Positions 23,099 to 30,802 of a stretch of DNA of 64,000 nucleotides are shown one piece after another; positions within the stretch are counted from its first letter, which is position 1, and every line of letters begins with the position of its first letter. The translations under genes and the position numbers were made by a program. The notes under the pieces were generated by a model. The model had not been told where the DNA came from. It was given only the letters and a program-made list of their open reading frames with translations, and searched no databases. Source of the DNA: a virus; the IMG/VR virus record IMGVR_UViG_3300035670_000101, positions 29,395 through 93,394 of that record; one strand, 5' to 3'.

Positions 23099-24615
23099 TG
23101 AATTTCCTCCACCACTTCTTTTAAATTTAAATCAATATCATAAGCATGTAAGAAATCAAACGGGAGTTCAAGTGTATTAATTGCTCGTGTACATGCAACG
23201 TAAAACAAGTTTACTTCCTGTTGATTATACTTCTCCATACCTTTTTCCAAAGTAATAACCTCACAATTAAAGTCACTATGAATCTTAACCTGTTTCCACT
23301 CCATCCCTTTACTCTTATGTGCTGTAGTTAATAAAACATCATACTTAATAAAAGGTTTCTTACTGTCTTCAATCAGCATATCAAGAGCTTTAGAGTATGT
23401 GTGTGTTTTATGGTTAGTCACAATGTTAACAAGACGTTTAATCTCTGGTTGATCACCAGCATCTTCAAGCATATCATCCCAACTGGAATACACATTAATC
23501 TCTTCATCTTTAACTTTACTTTTATCACCTTTGAACAAATAATAAGAACTCCAAATCATACTCTGGAACTTCTTAGGATCAATCTCACATTTAACTTTCT
23601 TACCAAGAGAAATATAATTAATAGCTTCCTCTAACAAAGCACCATTAGTACGAAAGATAACAGTATAAGGAAATTCTTTATCTACAAATGAAACAACACT
23701 AGAAATACTCTCCAACCCTTTAACTTGTATTTCATTGTTAATTACTTTACTAGCAACATTAGCAATAGCTTCCCCATAACGAAAAGATTTAGACAATAAG
23801 AATGTAGGAGCATCCTGAATCATTTCCATAGCATTAACAGCTTGTCTAAAAGCATAAATACTCTGATAAGTATCACCAACATAAACAACCTTACAATCTG
23901 TTTGTTGTTTAATAATATCTAACACTACAGGACTACTATCTTGAGCTTCATCCAGATAAATAATTTCATAAGGAAGTTTAGGTTTAGACAATTGATATAA
24001 CTTCTGGTATGTATCATGATCAGCTTTAACTAAACTTTTAGGGTTAACTTTATCTAACCAAAACTGCTTACTTACATCAACAATAACATCTAGTAACTTA
24101 ATCTTATTAGCTTTAGTACATTTATCTAAATACTTATCAACATCATTAGGGATATGTTTAATCTCTACTTGTTCATCAGCACTATTCTGGTATCTATTAA
24201 TAGTTGACTTAACTAATGTTGCAATAGTGGTAGAAGATAAAAACTCATCTTTCTTCATTTTAAAATCTTTAATCTTGTACAGATTAGCAATCTCTTTAGA
24301 GGTTCTTCCTCTGTTAACATAAGAGGTGTCATAGGGAGTATTAATCTTATGAGCTAACATCTTACCATAGACACCATAAGCTAAAGAGTGTACAGTCTTA
24401 CAGGAAGTGTGTTTAGGGAATGTTTCTGAAGCTATAGTAGCATTCTGTTTGTTAAAGCAAACATATAAACTACTAACAGGGTTATCCTCTGCCAATAATC
24501 TTAGTGTACTACTCTTACCACTTCCAGCTACAGCATTAACTTTAATAACTTTATGTTGTTTGAAGGATTCTAAGATTAGCTTCTGCTCATCCGTTGGTGT
24601 AAACTTAATAGACAT
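23095..24615 (-). CDS. SF1 UvrD/Rep-like DNA helicase
   Basis: 506 aa. Walker A AGSGKS (residues 30-35), the Ia-like TVHSLAYG, motif II LDEAQDSSP, motif III GDTYQSIYAFR, motif V TTAHKSKGMEW and motif VI FYVACTRA are all in order, so the helicase is intact. It is shorter than UvrD (about 720 aa), as are many phage enzymes. It likely unwinds DNA in replication or recombination. It is the first gene leftward of the large non-coding region at 24.7-25.6 kb. Confidence 0.92.
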   Translation of the reverse strand: MSIKFTPTDEQKLILESFKQHKVIKVNAVAGSGKSSTLRLLAEDNPVSSLYVCFNKQNATIASETFPKHTSCKTVHSLAYGVYGKMLAHKINTPYDTSYVNRGRTSKEIANLYKIKDFKMKKDEFLSSTTIATLVKSTINRYQNSADEQVEIKHIPNDVDKYLDKCTKANKIKLLDVIVDVSKQFWLDKVNPKSLVKADHDTYQKLYQLSKPKLPYEIIYLDEAQDSSPVVLDIIKQQTDCKVVYVGDTYQSIYAFRQAVNAMEMIQDAPTFLLSKSFRYGEAIANVASKVINNEIQVKGLESISSVVSFVDKEFPYTVIFRTNGALLEEAINYISLGKKVKCEIDPKKFQSMIWSSYYLFKGDKSKVKDEEINVYSSWDDMLEDAGDQPEIKRLVNIVTNHKTHTYSKALDMLIEDSKKPFIKYDVLLTTAHKSKGMEWKQVKIHSDFNCEVITLEKGMEKYNQQEVNLFYVACTRAINTLELPFDFLHAYDIDLNLKEVVEEIQ

Positions 24616-24655
24616 TTGTGTGTTTCTCCGTAGAAATGTTTTGATAATAAATTAT

Positions 24656-24684
24656 AGTATAACACTTTAGGATTTATAAAACAA
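24656..24684 (-). promoter_or_regulatory. candidate sigma70 promoter for helicase operon
   Basis: Minus strand TTGTTT (24684-24679), 17-bp spacer, TATACT (24661-24656), about 40 bp before the helicase ATG. Confidence 0.6.
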
Positions 24685-25609
24685 GGTAGAGTGCAGAAAA
24701 AGGGCAAAAAAAATTCAAATTTTCTTATATAATATAAATTATAGTAGAGAAATATTTTTAGTGTACCTTGCTTTTAAGGTTTTATAATCACTAACAGGAG
24801 TTATAAGGTTCTTGAAAGAGTCTTCTTATTATTTGTACATAATATCTCTTAAAATATGTAACTATATTGTAACTAGAAGAATAGTGATATAAAAATCCTC
24901 CTATTATATAGCAATAGAAATAATAAGAGTATGTTATTGTTATAGTTAGTAATAGTATTAATAAAGACAATAATGGAATATGTTATTATATTAAAGATAT
25001 GAATAAAGAGTTAAGATATTAGCACAAATAGTGATATAAGAATATTATTAGAATTAGTGTAACATTAGCGGTTGTTAGGGATTATTATAGAGGTTTACAA
25101 CAACCATGTAAGTATTACCAGTAGTGCTTCTTTAAGGGTTTAACAATAATCTTTATAACCCTTGTAGGGGTGTTCTTAGGGTTCTCTTATGGTATAGAGT
25201 AAACTTTATAAAACAACTATGGTGTTAAACATGACACTAGAATACATTACTACTATGTTACAAATTCTCTGTAACATAACCTTATAAAATTCACTAACAG
25301 GGAACACCCTACCTTTTATCTAAAAGAACCTTAAAGGGAGAGGGATTGTTTGCAGCAGACAAAATCCCTAAAACTATAGTATTATTGTGCTGTATTGTTG
25401 TTGGTGCTCAACGTCCGTAGGACAGTATTCTAAACAGTGGTATGCACAGTATAGTCTTCTTAAGAGTAATTCTTTAAAGTGTTCCCTTTAGTGAATCTCC
25501 AACTAAAGCCTACATTCGTAGTCTTTGTTGTATATTGTGTTGTAACATTCAAACTTCATTGCATTCGTTTTCATTAACAACATACACCAGAATTAATTGT
25601 TGTTTAGTG
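24685..25609. other. 925-bp AT-rich non-coding divergent region
   Basis: No coding frame is supported on either strand. Left part: very AT-rich with near-repeats (AATAGTGATATAA at 24890 and 25027) and an ACCTT/AAGGT hairpin at 24765-24780. Middle: AAGGGTT/AACCCTT (25134-25163) and TGTTAC/GTAACA hairpins (25256-25275). Right part: conserved element copy A (25332-25579). It could hold a replication origin, non-coding RNA genes or both. Confidence 0.6.
25332..25579 (+). ncRNA. conserved structured non-coding element, copy A
   Basis: Collinear with copy B at 45297-45547. Shared parts are a TAAAGGG entry, hairpin P1 (AGGGATT 25341-25347 with AATCCCT 25363-25369, extended by GTTTGC/GCAGAC), AAAACTA after it, hairpin P2 GTCC/GGAC (25413-25423), hairpin P3 CTAC/GTAG (25510-25521), then TAACATTCA (25543) to TTCATTAACA (25579). 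P1-inner and P3 keep pairing although their sequences differ from copy B. The strand is given by analogy with the downstream gene; transcription is not shown. Confidence 0.5.
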
Positions 25610-25638
25610 TTGACTTCTTTTTGTTGCTAAAGTATATT
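25610..25638 (+). promoter_or_regulatory. sigma70-type promoter
   Basis: TTGACT (25610-25615), 17-bp spacer, TATATT (25633-25638), with an ATTTAATATTAAAT palindrome at 25641-25654 overlapping the probable start region. It drives the small membrane protein gene at 25671. Confidence 0.75.
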
Positions 25639-25670
25639 TAATTTAATATTAAATTATATAAGGATCTAAA

Positions 25671-25856
25671 GTGATAACAGATGTTGTATTAACTATAGCT
25701 GTAGTAGTATTTGTTTGGTGCTTAAGTTTTATTAGTGTTATGTTTCTCCTACTATCAGATGCAGATTATAAAACTAAGAATAGTTATAGTACTATGGTGC
25801 TAGGTGTTATAGTGTTGGTGTTGTTTCTCTACTGTGGTTATATGTTGTTTGTTTAA
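25671..25856 (+). CDS. small two-helix membrane protein
   Basis: 61 aa from GTG 25671 with AAGGATC upstream. Two hydrophobic helices (residues 3-29 and 41-60) flank a short polar loop (SDADYKTKNSYS). Same size, topology and genomic setting as the protein at 45645, though sequence identity is not obvious. Function unknown. Confidence 0.6.
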   Translation: MITDVVLTIAVVVFVWCLSFISVMFLLLSDADYKTKNSYSTMVLGVIVLVLFLYCGYMLFV

Positions 25857-25866
25857 GGAGTTTAAA

Positions 25867-26463
25867 ATGGGTGGTAAGTGGAATCGTTGGGTAACCCCAA
25901 CTCGTGATGTTGTAGATGGTAAGAATGTTGTTCGTAAAGGGTATACTCAATGGGCTGGTATGTTCAATAGGGCTAAAGGTCAGAAGTATTATGAAGAAGT
26001 AGGTATTAGTGAGATGTTTAAATCTTATGATTTATGGCATGACTGGGCTGTAGATCAGAAAGGTTTCTTAAATAAGGAAACTAATGGTAAGATATGGTCT
26101 ATTGATAAAGATATTATTGGTGATAGTACAATATACTCAGAAGATGTTTGTGTGTTTGTTCCAGCAATTATTAATTGTCTTTTTATTAAGAGTAAGAATA
26201 AATCTAAAGTTGGTAGACTTGGTGTTAGAAAGGTTGAAAGAGTATCCGTTCCTGATAAGTATGAAGCGAGGTTGGCAGCGTATTGTACTCACATTGGAAC
26301 ATTTGACACAGTAGATGAGGCATATAAAGCTTACTTGTCTGCTAGGTTGATGTACTCCAAAGAGTTATTTAATCTATATGGTGACACAGTAGATGATAGG
26401 GTATGGGATTCTTTGTTTAAGTCGTGTGAATATTCTGATATTCCAGATATTCTCAATATTTAG
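25867..26463 (+). CDS. AP2-type putative homing/mobile protein (paralogue 4)
   Basis: 198 aa from ATG 25867 behind AAGGAG; a longer frame from 25834 overlaps the upstream gene without an SD. Core: YTQWAGMFNRA, WHDWAVDQKGF, SIDKDIIGDSTIYSEDVC, FVPAIIN; the C-terminal AP2-like domain includes YEARLAAYCTHIGTFDTVDEAYKAY (quoted in part). It lacks the usual basic N-terminal domain of paralogue 3. A terminator follows. Homing activity is inferred. Confidence 0.72.
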   Translation: MGGKWNRWVTPTRDVVDGKNVVRKGYTQWAGMFNRAKGQKYYEEVGISEMFKSYDLWHDWAVDQKGFLNKETNGKIWSIDKDIIGDSTIYSEDVCVFVPAIINCLFIKSKNKSKVGRLGVRKVERVSVPDKYEARLAAYCTHIGTFDTVDEAYKAYLSARLMYSKELFNLYGDTVDDRVWDSLFKSCEYSDIPDILNI

Positions 26464-26468
26464 AACAA

Positions 26469-26505
26469 AGTGCCTCAACTTTCGAAGCTTAGGGGGCTAT
26501 TTTAT
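26469..26505 (+). terminator. probable intrinsic terminator
   Basis: GCCTC (26472-26476) pairs with GGGGC (26493-26497), with CTT/AAG pairing inside, followed by an AT-rich TATTTTAT tract. Confidence 0.55.
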
Positions 26506-26521
26506 ATTTAGGAGATTAAGA

Positions 26522-26740
26522 TTGATTACTACGATATTAGCTACGGCGTTTGTAATTGTTGGCAGTGGTTTGATGATTGGTGCTACAATACTGTATGCTT
26601 ATATCGTTATCACTCGGAAAGATTTTAACAGTTGGGACTGTAGAGATGTTATTAAACTTATTTTAATTACTTTAATATCTGTTGTTTTTGTTGCTACTGT
26701 TTCAGTGGTGGTAGAATACTTTAAGCACTTAATATCTTAA
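26522..26740 (+). CDS. small two-helix membrane protein
   Basis: 72 aa from TTG 26522 with AGGAGATTAAGA upstream; the long in-frame extension from 26393 overlaps the AP2-type gene and is not credible. Helices span residues 3-29 and 45-65, separated by a charged loop. Third small membrane protein of this cluster. Confidence 0.6.
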   Translation: MITTILATAFVIVGSGLMIGATILYAYIVITRKDFNSWDCRDVIKLILITLISVVFVATVSVVVEYFKHLIS

Positions 26741-27242
26741 TGGTATTAGGTGTTTTCTTTTGTCTGCTATACGTGTAGGTTGTTAGAAAAAATTTTGAAT
26801 TTGGGAATTTTTGAAAAATATTTTTAGTGGGTGAAACCCCAGATTCCGAGGAGTATAGGGTGGGTTAAAATGACTACCCAGTAGAAACTCACCAGTCATT
26901 TCATTTTGGTCAGAGCTTACCGTTTATCCCCTATTTTTACTAAAAAATAACAAAAATCACTGTTTTACCGCTTGTTTTTATACCCGTTTCTGTGCTATTC
27001 ACACGCACGTTCCTTTATACGACATTCAAAACGTACTGATTAATGCAATAACACTGCATTGGTAAGCTATAACACTTCTTTGGATGTGATTAATGATAAA
27101 AGACAGGTAGAAATTCCCCTAAATAAACTTATTTAGTAAGCTATTCATAAAATATTTAATAAAATAAACAATTAAATAACCTTTTATTTCATGTATTTAC
27201 CAGTATTTTTAGTATTATTTTAAAATTAATTGAATAAAGTTC
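26741..27242. other. non-coding region, about 500 bp
   Basis: No supported ORF. It contains a perfect 8-bp inverted repeat AAATGACT (26868-26875)/AGTCATTT (26894-26901), a GGGT/ACCC hairpin near 26830, AATGC/GCATT around 27043-27060, and an AT-rich run upstream of the 27243 promoter. Could be an RNA gene, replication signal or terminator cluster. Confidence 0.45.
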
Positions 27243-27270
27243 TTGCAATGATTCTTAAATTTGCTAATAT
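27243..27270 (+). promoter_or_regulatory. sigma70-type promoter with TGC before -10
   Basis: TTGCAA (27243-27248), 16-bp spacer ending TTGC, TAATAT (27265-27270), 40 bp before ATG 27311. Confidence 0.6.
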
Positions 27271-27310
27271 GAACTCATACCGAAGCAAGTAGCTTAAAAG
27301 GAGAAACATT

Positions 27311-27517
27311 ATGTTTAAATTTACAGACCGAGCTGATTTTATTTTTATCGTAGAATGGTTAGCTCATAACAATATTAATATCAATGACTGTGATGATATT
27401 GATAGTTTATATGATGAATGTTTAGAATTTTTAAAACGTTTTGAAGTATCACCACATTATTTACAAAGTACAAGCTATTTGCAAGCTGTGAAAGATTATC
27501 TAAACAGCACCAAATAA
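27311..27517 (+). CDS. small accessory protein
   Basis: 68 aa, acidic and helical, behind AAAAGGAG. First of a run of about ten tiny genes (27.3-29.9 kb) typical of phage early accessory loci. No known family. Confidence 0.65.
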   Translation: MFKFTDRADFIFIVEWLAHNNININDCDDIDSLYDECLEFLKRFEVSPHYLQSTSYLQAVKDYLNSTK

Positions 27518-27554
27518 ACACAAATTTAATTTAAAACTTTTTGGAGAAAACAAC

Positions 27555-27932
27555 ATGTCAAACTTTACACTTAATTCAGTTCTAGATTCTATCCGTTCTG
27601 ATGTTGAAGATGTTCTACGCAATGTTGCAGATAATGATTTACGTGATATGACAGCTTCAGACGTATGCGATTTATTAGATGAAAATAGTTATTATGCACC
27701 TGAAGTTATTTACTATGCAGATGGATGGGAGGTTGTAGCGGGATCGTCATTTAATGATTATGAGCCAATGGATACATTAGACTTTTCAGGTTGTGACAAT
27801 GCTTTAGAATGCATCATGCTCGAAGCTAGAATGATCATTGATAGCGTTTATTACAATGAACGTGAAGCGATTGCTCAGGAAGTTTTGGAAGGCTTGCAAG
27901 AAATGTTACCTGATGAAAGTGATGATGAATAA
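27555..27932 (+). CDS. acidic hypothetical protein
   Basis: 125 aa with a strong net negative charge (D/E about a quarter of residues, ending DESDDE) and a calculated highly acidic profile. SD TTGGAG. Strongly acidic small phage proteins sometimes mimic DNA or inhibit host enzymes, but here that is only a possibility. Confidence 0.65.
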   Translation: MSNFTLNSVLDSIRSDVEDVLRNVADNDLRDMTASDVCDLLDENSYYAPEVIYYADGWEVVAGSSFNDYEPMDTLDFSGCDNALECIMLEARMIIDSVYYNEREAIAQEVLEGLQEMLPDESDDE

Positions 27933-28013
27933 TTAATTTAAATCAACTGTGCATTGTATTATTATTTAGTATGATGCACACAATTTAAAATTAAATTTTA
28001 AAAGGTATATATT

Positions 28014-28235
28014 ATGAATAAGCTAGACAACGTTAAACCAAATGAATTAAAACAAGCTATCACGACACGTTATAAACGCCCTGATTTGGTTTATAAGCAC
28101 ATCAAGCGCAATCTTAGTAATTTACTACAATGTAACTATGTAGAGTGGTCATTGAAAGGCAATACATTATATATACGTGCAGATTATAACGGCGATATAC
28201 AAAAGAGAAGCTTTAGACTCATTGGCATTAATTAA
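28014..28235 (+). CDS. small basic hypothetical protein
   Basis: 73 aa, basic (Lys/Arg-rich helix then beta strands). SD AAAAGG. The upstream gap holds TGTGCAT (27949-27955) and ATGCACA (27974-27980), a perfect inverted repeat that may be regulatory. Confidence 0.6.
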   Translation: MNKLDNVKPNELKQAITTRYKRPDLVYKHIKRNLSNLLQCNYVEWSLKGNTLYIRADYNGDIQKRSFRLIGIN

Positions 28236-28292
28236 TTTTTATTAATCTATATAAGGTTTTATTCCACCACATTACATAAAAGGTAATACACT

Positions 28293-28436
28293 ATGAAACA
28301 TTATCATATCATTCATGACGGTTTAATCTATTGTGTCGATGTTTACGCAGCATCTAAAAAACAAGCTATTGCTCAATACAGACAGCAATGGAAACTTGAA
28401 GGTAAACGTATTAATTTACAATGTTGGGAAGTTTAA
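28293..28436 (+). CDS. small hypothetical protein
   Basis: 47-aa ORF with AAAAGG SD. MKHYHIIHDG and ASKKQAIAQYRQQW suggest a small beta-alpha fold. The stop is 3 bp before the next ATG. Confidence 0.55.
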   Translation: MKHYHIIHDGLIYCVDVYAASKKQAIAQYRQQWKLEGKRINLQCWEV

Positions 28437-28439
28437 GCC

Positions 28440-28610
28440 ATGAATTATTCAGATATTACACAAGCTTTAAAAGACAATGTAAAAGTATTTTGGATCAACC
28501 CAGCTTATAAAGTGTTTTTACAAAATGGTGAGTTATTCGTTATATATGTATGCAACGATTACATGACTAAACTGAATGAATCAGAATATACAGAATGCTT
28601 TAAAGGATAA
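28440..28610 (+). CDS. small hypothetical protein
   Basis: 56-aa ORF, ATG 28440, coupled to the preceding gene. Mixed alpha/beta with two cysteines. Unknown family. Confidence 0.55.
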   Translation: MNYSDITQALKDNVKVFWINPAYKVFLQNGELFVIYVCNDYMTKLNESEYTECFKG

Positions 28611-28616
28611 ATAACC

Positions 28617-28814
28617 ATGACCTACTCATTAAACAATATTAATAAATGTGATGTCACTGCAATCGAAGTTATTTATAAAGGAGGTAAACGGCGCTTGTTC
28701 AATCTTAAAAATAAAGTTTATCGTTATGATGCTTTAGACTTACAAACTAAACTTGAGAATTATGACAATGTGTTCCGTGTGAATTGTCATACAACGTTAA
28801 ACAAGTGTTTTTAA
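28617..28814 (+). CDS. small hypothetical protein
   Basis: 65 aa, basic, preceded by AAAGGATAAATAACC, a spacer closely repeated before the next two genes, which suggests stepwise duplication of the gene unit. No function. Confidence 0.6.
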   Translation: MTYSLNNINKCDVTAIEVIYKGGKRRLFNLKNKVYRYDALDLQTKLENYDNVFRVNCHTTLNKCF

Positions 28815-28828
28815 AGGATATATAAGCC

Positions 28829-29035
28829 ATGTTAATCATTAACCGTTATAAATGTCCAATTAGTGGTAAAACATCCGTATGCGCGCATAAGGTTAATAAT
28901 ATGAAGGTTATTAAATCATATAAGCCTTGTGATGAATCATTTGTTGAGTTACTAACACAAGGACATAAACAGTTTTTATTATGTGATGTACCAAGCTATA
29001 GCTTGTTATCTAAAATTAATATTGTTAAGAGTTAA
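28829..29035 (+). CDS. small Cys-containing hypothetical protein
   Basis: 68 aa with four cysteines (YKCPIS, VCAHK, KPCDE, LLCDV); zinc binding is conceivable. Preceded by AAAGGATATATAAGCC. Unknown family. Confidence 0.6.
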   Translation: MLIINRYKCPISGKTSVCAHKVNNMKVIKSYKPCDESFVELLTQGHKQFLLCDVPSYSLLSKINIVKS

Positions 29036-29052
29036 TAAAAGGAAATTAAACC

Positions 29053-29277
29053 ATGTTATATCAAATACAAGTTAAAGCAGATAATCAGCGTGTTTATAGA
29101 AAGTTATCCGTTAAGATGAGATCAATTGAAGCACTAAAGAACGATCTGGAATCTTATGTAATTATGTATGCTGAAGACAATCAGGTTAACTGGCACACTG
29201 TTTCAGCTCAAATTATAGATGAAGGTGGTAATATGATATTTGAAAGGTTGTCTAATGCGGTGGTCAACAAAGGTTAA
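29053..29277 (+). CDS. small hypothetical protein
   Basis: 74 aa, preceded by AAAGGAAATTAAACC. A beta-rich start (YQIQVKADNQRVYRKL) is followed by a helix. Unknown family. Confidence 0.6.
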   Translation: MLYQIQVKADNQRVYRKLSVKMRSIEALKNDLESYVIMYAEDNQVNWHTVSAQIIDEGGNMIFERLSNAVVNKG

Positions 29278-29290
29278 TCTTAAGGAGAAT

Positions 29291-29485
29291 ATGAAAATGA
29301 GTAATTTAGAATCAATATATGAGATGACAAACACACCAGATAAAAGAGAAGCACTAGAGAATCTAACAGACAGTGAAAAGTTAGACATTATTAAACAATT
29401 AACCGACTCTAAAAGCTTTGTTGAAATGCTGTACTATATAGAGTCTGCTCAGGAGGATTCACAATGGTGTCAATCTTATAGATAA
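29291..29485 (+). CDS. small acidic hypothetical protein
   Basis: 64 aa from ATG 29291 (AAGGAG upstream); an earlier in-frame start at 29240 overlaps the previous gene. Acidic and helical. Unknown family. Confidence 0.6.
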   Translation: MKMSNLESIYEMTNTPDKREALENLTDSEKLDIIKQLTDSKSFVEMLYYIESAQEDSQWCQSYR

Positions 29486-29504
29486 ATTAAATATTTTATT
29501 AAAT
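29485..29504. repeat. AT-rich dyad upstream of promoter
   Basis: AATTAAATATTTTATTAAAT ends 5 bp before the -35 box at 29510, the same spacing as at 45560. The position and composition resemble an UP element. Confidence 0.5.
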
Positions 29505-29509
29505 AAGTG

Positions 29510-29538
29510 TTGACTCATTTTAAGAATATCGCTATTAT
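29510..29538 (+). promoter_or_regulatory. sigma70-type promoter
   Basis: TTGACT (29510-29515), 17-bp spacer ending CGC, TATTAT (29533-29538), 39 bp before ATG 29577. Confidence 0.8.
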
Positions 29539-29576
29539 ATCTACATAGACAGCAAACAAGCTAAAAGGAATACAAC

Positions 29577-29852
29577 ATGATCTTATTTAATCAAGCTATT
29601 AAACACAACGTAAACGCTGAAGAACGTAAACTTCTTAAATCTATCCTTAAAAAACGCCGTAGCCAATTCTGTGATGATGAAGTATTAAACATCTCTTTTA
29701 AATATGAGTCACCTAATAGATGGTTTGAAGATAAAGGGATGAACTATGTTGAGTGGCAAGTCGTTTCAGTATTTCATATCGAAATGGGTATATGGAAAAA
29801 AGAAGAAATAGAAGAATGGCATTATAATTGGTACTATGGTTATAACAATTAA
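29577..29852 (+). CDS. hypothetical protein, monocistronic
   Basis: 91 aa behind AAAAGGAA, with its own promoter (29510) and terminator (29870). Tryptophan-rich C-terminus (EEWHYNWYYGYNN). No family recognised. Confidence 0.68.
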   Translation: MILFNQAIKHNVNAEERKLLKSILKKRRSQFCDDEVLNISFKYESPNRWFEDKGMNYVEWQVVSVFHIEMGIWKKEEIEEWHYNWYYGYNN

Positions 29853-29869
29853 TAAACAGCAAGAATCAT

Positions 29870-29893
29870 GCCAGCATTTAAGCTGGCTTTTTT
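29870..29893 (+). terminator. intrinsic terminator
   Basis: Perfect GCCAGC (29870-29875)/GCTGGC (29882-29887) stem followed by six Ts, at the end of the accessory block. Confidence 0.92.
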
Positions 29894-30339
29894 GTACCTG
29901 TAATTTACTAATCATTATAACTAATATCATTATTAATTAAACTTATAATAAACTTACTAAACTTTCTTTGTTATTATTTATTATTATCTATTGTTTTTAA
30001 CTTCAGTTTGTGTTAAGTGACTTTCAAATATCACCCTTATGGGGTAGCTATCAATTCAACTTTATAGCATCACGTTAAACGCTGTTTTAAGCTCATTCTA
30101 GCTACTTTATGATATAACGGTACATAGGTATATATACGTGCTTTAAAATGCCGCTACGGGGCTTATATGAAGATATACGTGGATATTCTAGAATAGGGAA
30201 AGGCTTTACTATTGAGACCAGTGCGCCATGTTTAATACTAAAATAGATATATGACACTTTTCATAAACCCCTTACCCACTCCTAAACACACTCCAGATAT
30301 TTTACCTCTTAGAAAACATCCTTGTTCCCTAAAAACGCA
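29894..30339. other. convergent non-coding region, about 450 bp
   Basis: Lies between convergent operons. No credible ORF, promoter or strong terminator for the leftward unit is seen. It is AT-rich with a few GC-richer islands (for example around 30147-30160, GCCGCTACGGGGC). Possible decayed genes or unrecognised RNA. Confidence 0.4.
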
Positions 30340-30348
30340 CTCTAAAAA

Positions 30349-30762
30349 TTATTTTCTAAAATTTCTTACTTGTACCAAATCCCCATCAATCCAATCATAA
30401 CTTTCTTCCATGTAATCACTGCCTAATGATATAAAGTGCAGATGTCTGCGATACTCAACATCAAGACAAGAAAAGGGCATTACAACTTCCACCTTATTGT
30501 TTTCAACTAACTCTTGGATAGTTTTAGATGACATACCCATCACACTAAAATACTTTACGCCAGATATCTTCTCAAACTCACAAACTAGGTTAGACCACCA
30601 ACCACCTTCTTTTTTAGTGACCTTAACCATACACCCCACATAAATAGACTCACCATTACAATCCAAAACAGAGGTATCTGTTCCGATAACCCCGTAAGAA
30701 CTGTAACCCCTATACTCCAATGTTGGCTCTCCTTCAATAACCCTTGCTAAATGCAATTTCAT
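30349..30762 (-). CDS. hypothetical protein
   Basis: 137 aa. The YVGCMVKVTKKEG segment suggests a small beta barrel (KOW/SH3-like) in the middle; no function assigned. SD GGAGGTTAT. Its stop region shares a 17-bp identity with the stop region of the next gene upstream (30801-30817). Confidence 0.62.
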   Translation of the reverse strand: MKLHLARVIEGEPTLEYRGYSSYGVIGTDTSVLDCNGESIYVGCMVKVTKKEGGWWSNLVCEFEKISGVKYFSVMGMSSKTIQELVENNKVEVVMPFSCLDVEYRRHLHFISLGSDYMEESYDWIDGDLVQVRNFRK

Positions 30763-30802
30763 ATAACCTCCACTTAGTTAGATATAACCACTATCAAAAT
30801 CT

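Noticed and set aside
25341-25369. P1 hairpin as a simple terminator
   Set aside because: Neither strand has a T tract after the stem; it is followed by AAAACTA on the plus strand and CTCCC on the minus strand.
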